Positions 18,823 to 29,409 of a stretch of 53,879 nucleotides of DNA are shown here, in pieces (positions within the stretch are counted from its first letter, which is position 1; every line of letters starts with the position of its first letter). Made by a program: the position numbers and the translations under genes. Source of the DNA: Nannocystis pusilla (GTDB taxonomy: Bacteria; Myxococcota_A; Polyangia; Nannocystales; Nannocystaceae); contig NZ_JAIRAU010000025.1 of the NCBI RefSeq assembly GCF_020073745.1, positions 1 to 53,879 of the forward strand, given 5' to 3'. The notes below the pieces were generated by a model. That model did no database searches, had not been told where the DNA came from, and worked only from the letters and a program-made list of their open reading frames with translations.

Positions 18823-19748
18823 GCGGGGTCCGCGGCCGATACGCTCCCAGCCCCACCGGTCCGCTGCACCTCGGCAACGCTCGCACCGCCCTGCTCGCCT
18901 GGCTCGACGCGCGGGCCCGCGGCGGCGTCTTCGTCATGCGCATCGAGGACGTCGACTTCACGCGCGCTCGTCCCGAGTACGAGGCGCAGCTGCTCCTCGA
19001 TCTGCGCTGGCTCGGGCTCGACTGGGACGAGGGTCCCGACGTCGGCGGCGCCTTCGGCCCCTACCGCCAGTCCGAGCGCGGCGACCGCTACGCCGCCGCC
19101 CTCGCGCGCCTCGACGCCTACCCGTGCACCTGCACGCGTCGCGAGCTGCGCGCCCTGCCGGTCACCAGCATGACCGGAGAGCCAGTGTACCCGGGGACAT
19201 GTCGCAACGGACAGACGCGCCCCGGCCGCGCGCCGGCGCTCCGCTGGCGCGTCCCGCCGGGCCGGGTCGGCTTCGTCGATCGGTTGTGCGGCGAGCATCA
19301 CCAGGACATCGCCCGCGACGTCGGCGACTTCGTGCTGCGCCGCGGCGACGGGGCCTGGGCCTACCAGCTCGCCGTCGTCGTCGACGACGCCGACATGGCG
19401 ATCACCGACATCGTCCGCGGCGCCGACCTGCTCGACAGCACGCCGCGGCAGCTCCACCTCCTGCGCGCGCTCTACCCCGCCGTTCCTGTCCCGCGTTTCG
19501 CTCACGTCCCGCTGATCCTGGGTGCCGGCGGCGCCAAGCTCAGCAAGCGCGACGGGGCCCCCGACCTCGGCGCCTTGCGTGAGGCCGGCGCCTCGCCCGC
19601 GCGCGTCGTCGCGGCGCTCGCCCGCAGCGTGGGCCTGGTGCCCCCGGACGTCCGCGAATTGCGGCCGAGCGAGCTCCTGACCGCCGTTTCGCCCGCCGAT
19701 CCGCTCGCGCGTCTGACCTCGCGGCCGCTCGATCTCGGCGGCCTGTGA
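18819..19748 (+). CDS. gluQ: Glutamyl-Q tRNA(Asp) synthetase
   Basis: 309 residues, the length of the truncated GluRS paralogue that adds glutamate to queuosine in tRNA(Asp). The HIGH-type motif is SPTGPLHLGNA and the KMSKS-type motif is KLSKRDG. The zinc site C-x-C...Y-x3-C is present as C103, C105, Y124, C128. No anticodon-binding domain is present, as expected. A copy of the palindromic repeat (ACATGTCG...GGACAG, 19195-19217) coincides with the codons around C128, so the repeat either arose here or was tolerated because it preserved the Cys codon. Confidence 0.92.
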   Translation: MSGVRGRYAPSPTGPLHLGNARTALLAWLDARARGGVFVMRIEDVDFTRARPEYEAQLLLDLRWLGLDWDEGPDVGGAFGPYRQSERGDRYAAALARLDAYPCTCTRRELRALPVTSMTGEPVYPGTCRNGQTRPGRAPALRWRVPPGRVGFVDRLCGEHHQDIARDVGDFVLRRGDGAWAYQLAVVVDDADMAITDIVRGADLLDSTPRQLHLLRALYPAVPVPRFAHVPLILGAGGAKLSKRDGAPDLGALREAGASPARVVAALARSVGLVPPDVRELRPSELLTAVSPADPLARLTSRPLDLGGL

Positions 19749-19828
19749 GTCGCCCTACGTCGCCCTTGCGAAGCCTTGTCCGGGCTCGCGCGGGTCGATA
19801 AAACCCCAATCCTCCGGAGTTCCAGCCG

Positions 19829-22033
<2,205 letters not shown>

Positions 22034-22128
22034 ACAGCCGACCTCTCGAGGCGCCGCGCTGCGATGTCGCGGCGCCTCGACCGCGAGTCGATGCACCTCG
22101 CGTGATCCGCCACGCGACGCTTCGACCC

Positions 22129-22549
22129 GTCGAATCGCGCGCATCTCATGCGATGCGTTTCGGGATGAGCGTCAAGCCGAAGAAGTCGCGGGCGTCTCAT
22201 GCGACGAGCGTCGAGCCGAAGAAGACGCGGGCGTCTCATGCGACGAGCTTCGAGACGGATGAGTCGCGGGCGTTTCCATGCGACGAGCGTCGAGATCGAG
22301 GAGTCGCGGGCGTTTCCATGCGACGAGCGTCGAGCCGAAGAAGTCGCGGGCGTCTCATGCGACGAACGTCGGGCCGAAGAAGTCGCGGGCGTCTCGATGC
22401 GACGAACGTCGAGCCGAAGAAGTCGCGGGCGTCTCGACGCGAAGAACGTCGAGTCGGAGAAGTCGCGGGCGTCTCATGCGAAGAACGTCGAGCCGAAGAA
22501 GTCGCGGGCGTCTCGACGCGAAGAACGTCGAGTCGGAGAAGTCGCGGGG
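22129..22549. repeat. Tandem array A, 39-40 bp unit, about 10 copies
   Basis: The unit carries GAAGTCGCGGGCGTCTC and GCGACGAACGTCGAG. Early copies are degenerate and later ones are closely alike. The block GAGTCGGAGAAGTCGCGGG at its right end is shared, in inverted orientation, with array B. Confidence 0.9.
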
Positions 22550-22758
22550 CCGTGGGGTGTGGGGGGGCGGCGAGCGGGGGGCATGGGTCCCTCGCTTTCG
22601 GCGGGCACCCCCCCAAGGCACGTGCTCGGCGCCGTTCCTTACGAACCACAATTGCCTGCAGGGCGGCGACAACTACGACGAACCGGGGCTGTGCGCCTCC
22701 GCGCGAGCCTTGGGCTCCGCCCCGCCGGCGTCCCATGCCCCCCGCTCGCCTTGAGAAG
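22530..22758 (+). repeat. Left arm of a long inverted repeat
   Basis: It matches 23423-23652 in reverse complement. Positions 22690-22757 are identical over 68 bp to the reverse complement of 23423-23490. The outer about 105 bp (22530-22635) differ at only a few positions from the mirrored segment. About 50 bp between the two matching blocks do not match. Confidence 0.9.
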
Positions 22759-22767
22759 GATTGGCGG

Positions 22768-23100
22768 CCCCGCTCGTCGCCGGTTGATGTTCATAGCGAG
22801 ATGCCTAACGCCCGCTCGTTGCCGGGGTTGAGGATCATCGCGCGGTGCCGACCCCGCTCGTCGCCGGTCGATGATCACCGCGTGGTACCCGACGCCCGCT
22901 CATCGCCAGCTGCGGATCATCGCGCGGTGCCGACCCCGCTCGTCGCCGGTCGATGTTCACCGGTTGGTACCCGACGCTCGCTCGTCGCCCGTTGAGGATC
23001 GTCGCGCCATACCCGACGTTCGCTCGTCGCCGGTCGATGTTCACCGCGTGGTTGCCGATTGTGATTCGTCGCGTCATTCCGGGTGTCCGCTCGTCACCGA
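22768..23100. repeat. Tandem array C, about 42-bp unit, 7-8 copies
   Basis: Units begin at about 22768, 22811, 22853, 22895, 22935, 22977 and 23019 with CCCGCTCGTCGCCGG, followed by TCGATG and ending in CCGACG. Copies are diverged, suggesting an older array. Confidence 0.85.
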
Positions 23101-23222
23101 TTCTCCGCGCCGCGCTCGATGTTTGCTGGCCGCATGTCAACCGGTCTGTCGTGCTACGGCCGGCTTCCGCATCACGCATTCATGTCCTTCGTGCAACGGC
23201 CGGGTTCAAGTCGATGGAGAGG

Positions 23223-23411
23223 GCGACGAGCGGGGCACCTCGACACGACGCGAGCATCGACGCACGGCGACGAGCGGGGCATCTGGACACGACGCGAGCA
23301 TCGACGCACGGCGGCGAGCGGGGCACCTGGGCACGACGCGAGCATCGACGCCCGGCGACGAGCGGGGCATCTGGACACGACGCGAGCATCGACGCACGAC
23401 GACGAGCGGGG
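23223..23411. repeat. Tandem array D, 44-bp unit, about 4.3 copies
   Basis: Units begin at 23223, 23267, 23311, 23355 and 23399 with GCGACGAGCGGGGC and contain GACGCGAGCATCGACG. Its reverse complement resembles the array C unit, so D is the mirrored counterpart of C. Confidence 0.9.
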
Positions 23412-23422
23412 CCGCCCAAACT

Positions 23423-23652
23423 TTCTCAAGGCGAGCGGGGGGCATGGGACGCCGGCGGGGCGGAGCCCAAGGCTCGCGCGGAGGCGCACAATCCGGGTTC
23501 ATAGCGAGCGCCGTCGCATCATGGGCTACGGGATTCGGAGGTGCAGCGCCGAGCACGTGCCTTGGGGGGGTGCCCGCCGAAAGCGAGGGACCTGTGCCCC
23601 CCGGTCGCCGACCCCCCACACCACACGGCCCCGCGACTTCTCCGACTCGATC
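23423..23652 (-). repeat. Right arm of the long inverted repeat
   Basis: Reverse-complement counterpart of 22530-22758. The innermost ends of the arms are about 665 bp apart. Confidence 0.9.
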
Positions 23653-23972
23653 CTCCTCGCACCACCAGCCCCCGCGACTTCTCCGACTCGATCCTCCTCG
23701 CACCACCAGCCCCCGCGACTTCTCCGACTCGATCCTCCTCGCACCACCAGCCCCCGCGACTTCTCCGACTCGATCCTCCTCGCACCACCGGCCCCCGCGA
23801 CTTCTCCGACTCGATCCTCCTCGCACCACCAGCCCCCGCGACTTCTCCGACTCGATCCTCCTCGCACCACCGGCCCCCGCGACTTCTCCGACTCGATCGC
23901 CCTCGCCCCACCAGCCCCGCGCTCCGACTCGATCGCCCTCGCACGACCAGCCCCCGCGACTTCTCCGCGCCG
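23630..23972. repeat. Tandem array B, 41-bp unit, 7 near-identical copies plus degenerate ends
   Basis: Units begin at 23630, 23671, 23712, 23753, 23794, 23835 and 23876 with CCCGCGACTTCTCCGACTCG. They are almost identical, differing mainly at one A/G near the end, so this array expanded recently. It ends about 40 bp before the VWA gene. Confidence 0.95.
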
Positions 23973-24013
23973 TAGATCCTCGTCAGCGGCCGCACGTTGT
24001 CGCCGAGGCCACC

Positions 24014-25645
24014 ATGCCCATCCGTCTGCGTTCGTTCGCCTGTCTCGCCGCGCTCGCTCTTTTCGCTGTCACAGCCGAGGCCGCCCCCGACAAGGAGCGC
24101 GAGCGCAGGGAGCCCACGAGGATGAAGGTCTACGACTTCTCCGCCGACATGATGGCTCCGGCTCCTGCCATGGGAGCCACCCCTGGTGGTGCGCAGGACA
24201 TCCAGTATTTCCGCGATCGCGCCAACGCCGGCGAGATCCCGCACCCCAACACGTTCACGCCCGAGGGTTTGTTCAGCGAGCACGATCTGCCGCTCGCGGC
24301 CGGGCGCACCTGCGATCAGCTCCTCTGTACCGTCGGGGAGGCCACCGGAGCCGCCTTGCTCGCCCAGCCCGACGTGCAGTACCTCGCCCAGCTCGGCTTC
24401 AGCTCCGGCCTCGATCCGCGGACCTTCAAGCGGTCGCCGCTCAACCTCGTCGCCGTCATCGACAAGTCCGGATCGATGTCGGGCCAGCCGCTCGATCTCG
24501 TGCGCGAGAGTCTCTATCGGGTCCTCGATCAGCTCGGGCCTGACGATCAGCTCTCGATCGTCCTCTACGGCGACCGCGCGCACGTCCATTTGGCGCCCAC
24601 GTCGGCCCGGGACAAGCGGGCGATCGCCGCACAGATCGCCGGCATCGAGAGCGCGGGTTCGACGGCCATGGAGGAGGGCTTGCGGGTCGGGTATGAGCTC
24701 GCGCAGCGCAGCGGCAAGGGTTTCAAGGGCACCACCCGCGTCATGTTGTTCACCGACGAGCGGCCCAACGTCGGCGCCACCGACAAGCAGAGCTTCATGG
24801 GCATGGCGCGGGACGCCTCGCACGGCGGCATCGGCCTGACCACTGTCGGCGTCGGCGTGCAGTTCGGTGCCGAGCTTGCCACGGCGATCAGCAGCGTGCG
24901 GGGCGGCAACCTGTTCTTCTTCCCTGACGCCGCGCGCATGACCCGGGTCTTCCGCGAGGAGTTCGACACCATGGTCACCGAGCTCGCCCACGACTTGAAG
25001 CTCGAGGTGAAGCCGGCCGCCGGCCTCAAGATCGCCGGCGTGTACGGGATCCCCGGCAAGGCGATCGAGTGGGCGCCGGGCGGAGCGATCCGGCTCAGCG
25101 TCGAGACCATCTTCCTCAGCCGCAAGAAGGGGGCCATCTTCGTCGGCTTCGGGCCTGCCGATCGCAACCTGCCCACGCCGAAGCAGGTCGTCGATCGGCC
25201 GCTCGGTCAGATCAGCCTGGCCTACACCGAGGTCGCGGCCGGCAAGCCGCGCAGCTCTGCGGTCGACCTGGTCTACAAGCCAGGTGCCAGCGCCAGCGTC
25301 GGGCTCGTGCGCGGCGCGCGGCTCGTCGATCAGGCCACCACCCTCGCCAGGGCGGCCGCCCTGCACCACGAGAAGAACGACCAGGAGGGCGCCTATCAGC
25401 TCGTGCACGCCCTCGCCTCGCTCTACCGCCAGGATCGCGACCCCGATCTCGCCGAGGAGCGCACGCTCGTGTTCGCCCTCGAGCGGACCCTCGCCAGGCT
25501 GTCCGGACACGCCGGCGAGCCGGCCTTGGCGAGCCCGAGCGTCGATCGCGTCAGCGGCTTGCCGACCACGCCTGCGCCGTCGCGTGCGTCCGTCGTCTCG
25601 AGCGGGCCGCGCAACAACCTCCTCGACCGCATCGACGGCCCGTGA
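24014..25645 (+). CDS. Exported von Willebrand factor A domain protein
   Basis: 543 residues with a cleavable signal peptide (LAALALFAVTAEAA). A VWA domain spans about 150-330 with a complete MIDAS: DKSGSMSG, the later threonine in GSTAMEEG, and LFTDERPN. The C-terminal half is beta-rich, then helical, with the layout of inter-alpha-trypsin-inhibitor / Ca-activated-channel-like VWA proteins. VWA domains bind protein ligands through a divalent metal. The ATG at 24014 follows a weak CCGAGG site. It is unusual that the gene's 5' flank is the array locus, so its promoter must lie in or next to the repeats. Confidence 0.85.
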   Translation: MPIRLRSFACLAALALFAVTAEAAPDKERERREPTRMKVYDFSADMMAPAPAMGATPGGAQDIQYFRDRANAGEIPHPNTFTPEGLFSEHDLPLAAGRTCDQLLCTVGEATGAALLAQPDVQYLAQLGFSSGLDPRTFKRSPLNLVAVIDKSGSMSGQPLDLVRESLYRVLDQLGPDDQLSIVLYGDRAHVHLAPTSARDKRAIAAQIAGIESAGSTAMEEGLRVGYELAQRSGKGFKGTTRVMLFTDERPNVGATDKQSFMGMARDASHGGIGLTTVGVGVQFGAELATAISSVRGGNLFFFPDAARMTRVFREEFDTMVTELAHDLKLEVKPAAGLKIAGVYGIPGKAIEWAPGGAIRLSVETIFLSRKKGAIFVGFGPADRNLPTPKQVVDRPLGQISLAYTEVAAGKPRSSAVDLVYKPGASASVGLVRGARLVDQATTLARAAALHHEKNDQEGAYQLVHALASLYRQDRDPDLAEERTLVFALERTLARLSGHAGEPALASPSVDRVSGLPTTPAPSRASVVSSGPRNNLLDRIDGP

Positions 25646-25683
25646 GCTGCGCTGCCGCGTTTGCCCTGCGGGGCGCGCGGCGC

Positions 25684-25689
25684 TACCCT
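25684..25689 (+). promoter_or_regulatory. -10-like TACCCT, 6 nt before the lipoprotein GTG at 25696
   Basis: A TANNNT hexamer at leaderless spacing; the preceding gene ends only 38 nt upstream. Confidence 0.35.
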
Positions 25690-25695
25690 GCGCGG

Positions 25696-26193
25696 GTGTC
25701 GTCGCGCGCCGCGATCATCAACCTCCTCCTGGCGTTTTCGGCGCCGCTCGCCTGCACCGGCGCCGGCGAGGCGCAATCCTCTTCGGACATGTCCGCAAAG
25801 ACACCTCCGCCTGCTGCCGCCGACGGCGGCGCGCTCGAAGGGTTCCCGCTGTCGCGCCTGCGCTTCGACCACAACCCGGTCGTGCCGCTCGAGCTACCCA
25901 CGCCGCTGGTCGAGGCCGACCTGAAGGCGCGGGGCGTGCAGAGCCACCGGCTGTTCACGGCCACCAGCCCGCAGGTGTGGTTGCTCGTGTTCGAGTTCGC
26001 CGACCAGAGCGCCATGTTCGCCGCGCTGCAGGACCCGCGCCTGCTCCTGCCCGGCGAGCCGCCCTACTACACCGCCTCCGCCTTCACCGGCCGCTGGTTG
26101 CTCGTCACCGGCTTCCCCTCGGAGAAGCCCGTCTCCCCGGAGATGGAGGCCGCGCGGACCATCTTCCTCGAGCGCTGGGCCGGCCAGGAGTGA
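25696..26193 (+). CDS. Small lipoprotein of unknown function
   Basis: 165 residues. The signal INLLLAFSAPLAC ends in lipobox Cys20. It is followed by a repeat-derived linker (SSSDMSAKTPPP, from the palindromic unit at 25783-25805) and an about 120-residue alpha/beta domain without a recognised family (FDHNPVVPLELPTPLVEADL, then LLVFEFADQSAMFAAL). The GTG at 25696 is preferred for its signal peptide; an in-frame GTG at 25642 overlapping the VWA stop is the alternative and would couple the two genes. Confidence 0.65.
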   Translation: MSSRAAIINLLLAFSAPLACTGAGEAQSSSDMSAKTPPPAAADGGALEGFPLSRLRFDHNPVVPLELPTPLVEADLKARGVQSHRLFTATSPQVWLLVFEFADQSAMFAALQDPRLLLPGEPPYYTASAFTGRWLLVTGFPSEKPVSPEMEAARTIFLERWAGQE

Positions 26194-26220
26194 GCGGTTC
26201 GGCGGCGAGCGCCGCGGGCC

Positions 26221-26730
26221 TCAGAAGCGCAGGACGAAGCCGCCCGGGCCTGCTTGAAGCGCGACCTGTCGCTGCTTCTGGTGGCGGTGCAGTCGCACGC
26301 CGAACACGATCGCCGGGATCGTCGTCACCACCGACGCCGGGAGCACCGTCATCGCCGTGAAGAACCGGCCGTAGCCCTCGCCGCAGCCGAAATCCGGGTC
26401 GGGGTCGCGGCACACCGACGGGGCGAACAGCGCCAGCAGCCCGGTGCCCAGCAGCGCGACCGCCAGCCCCGCCGACACGCCCGTCTGGATCTGCAGCTTG
26501 CGGCGCTTGGCCGACCACTTCTGATAGATCTCGTCGGTCGACGCCGGCGCGAGCGTGGGCGTCGGCATCATCGTCGCCGGTCCGGCCATCGGATCGCCGA
26601 GCTCGTTCGCCGGAGCGAGGGGCGCGGCCGCGGCGACCTCGGGCAGCAACGCGCCGAGCACGACCGCGCACACCAGGTCGCGCCACCCGCGTCGGCGCCT
26701 GTCCCTTCGGTCAGAGCACTTTCCCCGCAT
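26221..26730 (-). CDS. Small membrane protein of unknown function
   Basis: 169 residues from the ATG at 26730. An Arg-rich N-terminus and LVCAVVLGALLPEVAAAA form a likely signal sequence. Two more hydrophobic segments follow (GVSAGLAVALLGTGLLALFA and FFTAMTVLPASVVTTIPAIV), separated by a Cys-containing loop. No family is recognised. Codons 5-12 (CSDRRDRR) are encoded by a repeat unit at 26697-26716, so the positively charged N-terminus is repeat-derived. An in-frame upstream ATG near 26835 could extend the protein. Confidence 0.55.
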   Translation of the reverse strand: MRGKCSDRRDRRRRGWRDLVCAVVLGALLPEVAAAAPLAPANELGDPMAGPATMMPTPTLAPASTDEIYQKWSAKRRKLQIQTGVSAGLAVALLGTGLLALFAPSVCRDPDPDFGCGEGYGRFFTAMTVLPASVVTTIPAIVFGVRLHRHQKQRQVALQAGPGGFVLRF

Positions 26731-26973
26731 TGGGCCGGCGGCCCGACGCCGCGTCTCCGTGCCCACCGCGGTCGACGGCGCCAGTCGCTCGCACGCGTCA
26801 TTGCTCGTCCAGGTCTTCGAAGTCGCGGCCATCATCGTGTCTCCGGACCTGGAGTCGCCGACGACGGGAGAAAAATTGCGACCGCGCGAATTTCTTCTGT
26901 CCGCCCGCCGATCGACCGATCGCGCGAGGACCGACGTGGTGGGGCTCATCGGCCACAAGAACGCCGCCCGGTC

Positions 26974-27057
26974 CCCTGTCCTTCAGACACCCCCTCGTGT
27001 CTCTGCACCTGTCCGTTCGGACACACGAGGATCGGCCTGTCCTTTCAGACAGGCCGC
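26974..27057. repeat. Palindromic repeat cluster past the ATP-grasp gene
   Basis: Three hairpins lie in the 338-bp gap 26731-27068. The one nearest the ATP-grasp stop is a perfect 9-bp stem (27033-27041 with 27048-27056, 6-nt loop). It sits 12 nt past that stop, where a transcript-end hairpin would be expected. The rest of the gap shows nothing recognisable. Confidence 0.75.
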
Positions 27058-27068
27058 CGCCGAGCGCT

Positions 27069-28295
27069 TCAGCCGAGGATCACGCGCACCGAGCTGATCA
27101 GCCCGCGCAGGGCCGTGACCACCTCTTCGGTCGTCTCGCCCTTGACGATCGCGTAGCCCTCGCCCTCGTAGCCGGACGCGCGCGGCTGGCCGATCTGCGG
27201 CAGCTTGCGGTCGACCACCCACGTTCCGGCGCGCTCCTGGGCCTCGGCCAGGCCCTCGACCGCGCGGACCACCTGGCCCGGGCCCTGTCCGCGGAAGAAC
27301 GCCGCCCCGGCGGCGAACTGGCGCGGCGGCGCCTCGAAGCGGTCGAACACCATCAGCTCGGCCCACTTCTGCCACATGTCGACCCCGTGACACAGGCCCA
27401 TCATCGGCATCAGGTGCACGCCGGGCGGGCGCGCGGCCACCTCGCTGATCACCATCGAGCCGTCGGCGCGCAGGAACCACTCCATGTGGGTCAGCGCCGT
27501 GCCGACGCCGAGGGCCTGCAGCGCGCGGATGTTGAGGGCCCGGAACGTCTGCGCGTGCGGCTGCAGCTGCTCGCGGGGCAGCAGCACGCAGTACTGGATC
27601 CACGGGTTCTCGAGCACCGACAGCGGGCCCGGGAGGTAGTAGCTCGACGAGTGCCACACCGGCTTGCCGTCGATCGTGATCGTCTCGAACGTGTGCTCCT
27701 CGCCGCGCACGAACTCCTCGGCCTGCGCCGGGTTCGACGGCGTCACGAACAGGTCGGCCAGCGCCGCCGCCAGCGACTCGTCGTCGGCGGCGCGGACCGT
27801 CGCGCGCGAGCCGAGCCCGGCCGGGGGCTTGAGCACGATCGGGTAGCCGACCTCGCGGACGAACTTGCGCGCGTCCTCGGCCGAGCCGATGAGCGCCTGC
27901 CTGGCCACCGGCAGCCCCGCCTCGCGCAGCTTCGCCTTCATGCGGTTCTTCTCGCGGAAGTTGCGGGCGATCGTCTCCGTCATCCCCGGGATCCCGAGCT
28001 TGTCGCGGGCCACCGCCAGCGGGATCTGCATCTGCTCGAGGAACCCGATCAGGCGATCGACGCGGCCCCAACCGGCCTGGAACGCCTTGCCGGCGGCGAC
28101 CAGCTGCTCCGCGTCCAGGCAGTCGCGGACCTGGTAGTGCCCGACGACGCGGCCGCGGTAGCGCTCCGGCAGGGTCGACTCGGGCTCGTGGGTGATGAGG
28201 CCGATCCGGACATCGGCCAGCGACGCCAGCGCGTCGAGGCACTGCAGGATGTTGGCGCTGTAGTACGGGGCGACGTAGAGGACGTGGACGGGCAT
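27069..28295 (-). CDS. ATP-grasp carboxylate-amine ligase family protein
   Basis: 408 residues with the ATP-grasp layout. A Rossmann-like N-terminal preATP-grasp domain (VLYVAPYYS) is followed by the ATP-binding half with REVGYPIVLKPPAGLGSRAT, the hinge EEFVRGEEHTFETI, and the metal-binding end MEWFLRADGSMVISEVAARP. Enzymes of this superfamily join a carboxylate to an amine or thiol through an acyl-phosphate. The substrate is not assignable. It stands alone, with repeat clusters on both sides. Confidence 0.82.
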   Translation of the reverse strand: MPVHVLYVAPYYSANILQCLDALASLADVRIGLITHEPESTLPERYRGRVVGHYQVRDCLDAEQLVAAGKAFQAGWGRVDRLIGFLEQMQIPLAVARDKLGIPGMTETIARNFREKNRMKAKLREAGLPVARQALIGSAEDARKFVREVGYPIVLKPPAGLGSRATVRAADDESLAAALADLFVTPSNPAQAEEFVRGEEHTFETITIDGKPVWHSSSYYLPGPLSVLENPWIQYCVLLPREQLQPHAQTFRALNIRALQALGVGTALTHMEWFLRADGSMVISEVAARPPGVHLMPMMGLCHGVDMWQKWAELMVFDRFEAPPRQFAAGAAFFRGQGPGQVVRAVEGLAEAQERAGTWVVDRKLPQIGQPRASGYEGEGYAIVKGETTEEVVTALRGLISSVRVILG

Positions 28296-28623
28296 GCGCG
28301 GCCGCGATCATGCCAGATCCGCCGTCACCCGGCGACGCGGATCCCCGGCGCGCCCCGGCGATCCTGCGCCCGCAGACGACGGCCGGGGTGCGCCCTGACA
28401 TGCCCGGGGGGACAGCCTCGCCAGCCGGCGCCGACGCCGATCGGCCAGCCCGGCGGAGCGATCCGCGGCCCGCATCGTCGCTTCCAAGCCCGGGCGTTAC
28501 GGGTTCACCCCGCTCGACCCATGTCCTCACGGACAAGTAAATCGCGCGACCGGGAGCAATGACCTGTCCTCGCAAACATGCCCATACAGCCATGGCCTCA
28601 TGGACATGTCCCTGCGAACAGCC
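28296..28623. repeat. 328-bp gap with several palindromic repeat units
   Basis: Units are seen at about 28397-28413, 28518-28541 and 28561-28623 (ACATGCCC, GGACAAG, GGACATGTCCC). The last group ends at the stop of the RNase III gene. No gene or other element is evident. Confidence 0.6.
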
Positions 28624-29409
28624 TCAGCCCAGCTCGCCGCGATCGATCCGCTCGAGCGCCGCCTCGGCCGCCGCCGACTCGGCCGCGCGCAGGTTCGGGC
28701 CCTCGCCCTCGGCCAGCGTCACGATCAGGCCGTCGGGACATGCGACCTCCGCCCGCACTCGCCAGTGCGAGCGCTCGTGCGGCGGTCGGTCGCCGAGGGG
28801 CACGTAGATCGGCGGCCGGCGCCAGCGCGCCTGGGCCCACTCCTGCAGGCGAGCCTTGGCCGGCTTGCCGTCGTCGGGGCGCAGGCCGGCGAGGCGCGGC
28901 CCCAGCAGCGCCAGGAACACGGCACCCGCGGTCGCCAGCGGATCGCGCCCGGCTCCGCGCGCGTCGAGGAACGCCGCGCCGAGCACCGCCTCGGCGGCGT
29001 CGGCCAGCGAGCCGTCGTGCTCGCGCAGCTCGGCCTGCCGGTGCGCCACCCACAGCACCGGCCCGAGCTCGACGTTGCGGGCCGCCTCGGCCAGCGCCGG
29101 CGCGGACACCATGCTCGCGCGCAGGCGCGTGAGCACGCCCTCGGGCAGGTCGGGGAAGCGGCGCCACAGCGCCTCGGTCGCCAGCAAGGCCAGCACCGAG
29201 TCGCCGAAGAACTCGAGGCACGCGTTGCTCGGCCAGCCGGCGCGGGGGTGCTCGTTGACCCACGTCGGATGCGTCAGCGCCACGCGCAGCAGCGCCGGGC
29301 GGGCGAACGCGTAGCCGAGGCGCTCCTGCAGCGGCATCAGGCGGGCTTCGTTGTCGGGCCAGGTCGGCGAGCCGCGGCGATCCGGCAGATCTTCCAACAA
29401 CTCCGTCAT
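28624..29409 (-). CDS. rnc: Ribonuclease III
   Basis: 261 residues: an N-terminal endonuclease domain and a C-terminal dsRNA-binding domain (KARLQEWAQARWRRPPIYVP, then AAESAAAEAALE). The signature region reads SNACLEFFGDSVL: E66, D70, D137 and E140 of the active site are present, but the residue equivalent to E. coli Glu38 is Ala63 and the following Arg is Cys64. The enzyme processes rRNA precursors and structured mRNAs. It overlaps mnmA by 4 bp (ATGA), last in a nifS-mnmA-rnc operon. The abundant repeat hairpins in this genome are potential substrates (inference). Confidence 0.88.
   Translation of the reverse strand: MTELLEDLPDRRGSPTWPDNEARLMPLQERLGYAFARPALLRVALTHPTWVNEHPRAGWPSNACLEFFGDSVLALLATEALWRRFPDLPEGVLTRLRASMVSAPALAEAARNVELGPVLWVAHRQAELREHDGSLADAAEAVLGAAFLDARGAGRDPLATAGAVFLALLGPRLAGLRPDDGKPAKARLQEWAQARWRRPPIYVPLGDRPPHERSHWRVRAEVACPDGLIVTLAEGEGPNLRAAESAAAEAALERIDRGELG

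Larger units (their letters stand above)
22034..24013. other. 1.98-kb non-coding locus of inverted tandem arrays
   Basis: No protein family is visible in any frame. The long open frames are by-products of GC-rich repeats with periods of 41 and 44 bp that do not keep a frame. The layout is array A (22129-22549), unique arm (22530-22758), array C (22768-23100), centre, array D (23223-23411), inverted unique arm (23423-23652), array B (23630-23972). A mirrors B, and C mirrors D. Confidence 0.85.

Noticed and set aside
22129..23972. CRISPR array
   Set aside because: Units of 39-44 bp follow each other directly with no unique spacers of constant length, and no cas genes are nearby.
22871..24013. 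Long open frames through the repeat arrays on both strands
   Set aside because: Array periods of 41 and 44 bp shift the frame at each unit, no protein family is visible, and all frames are open because the DNA is GC-rich. Only the VWA part from 24014 is coding.
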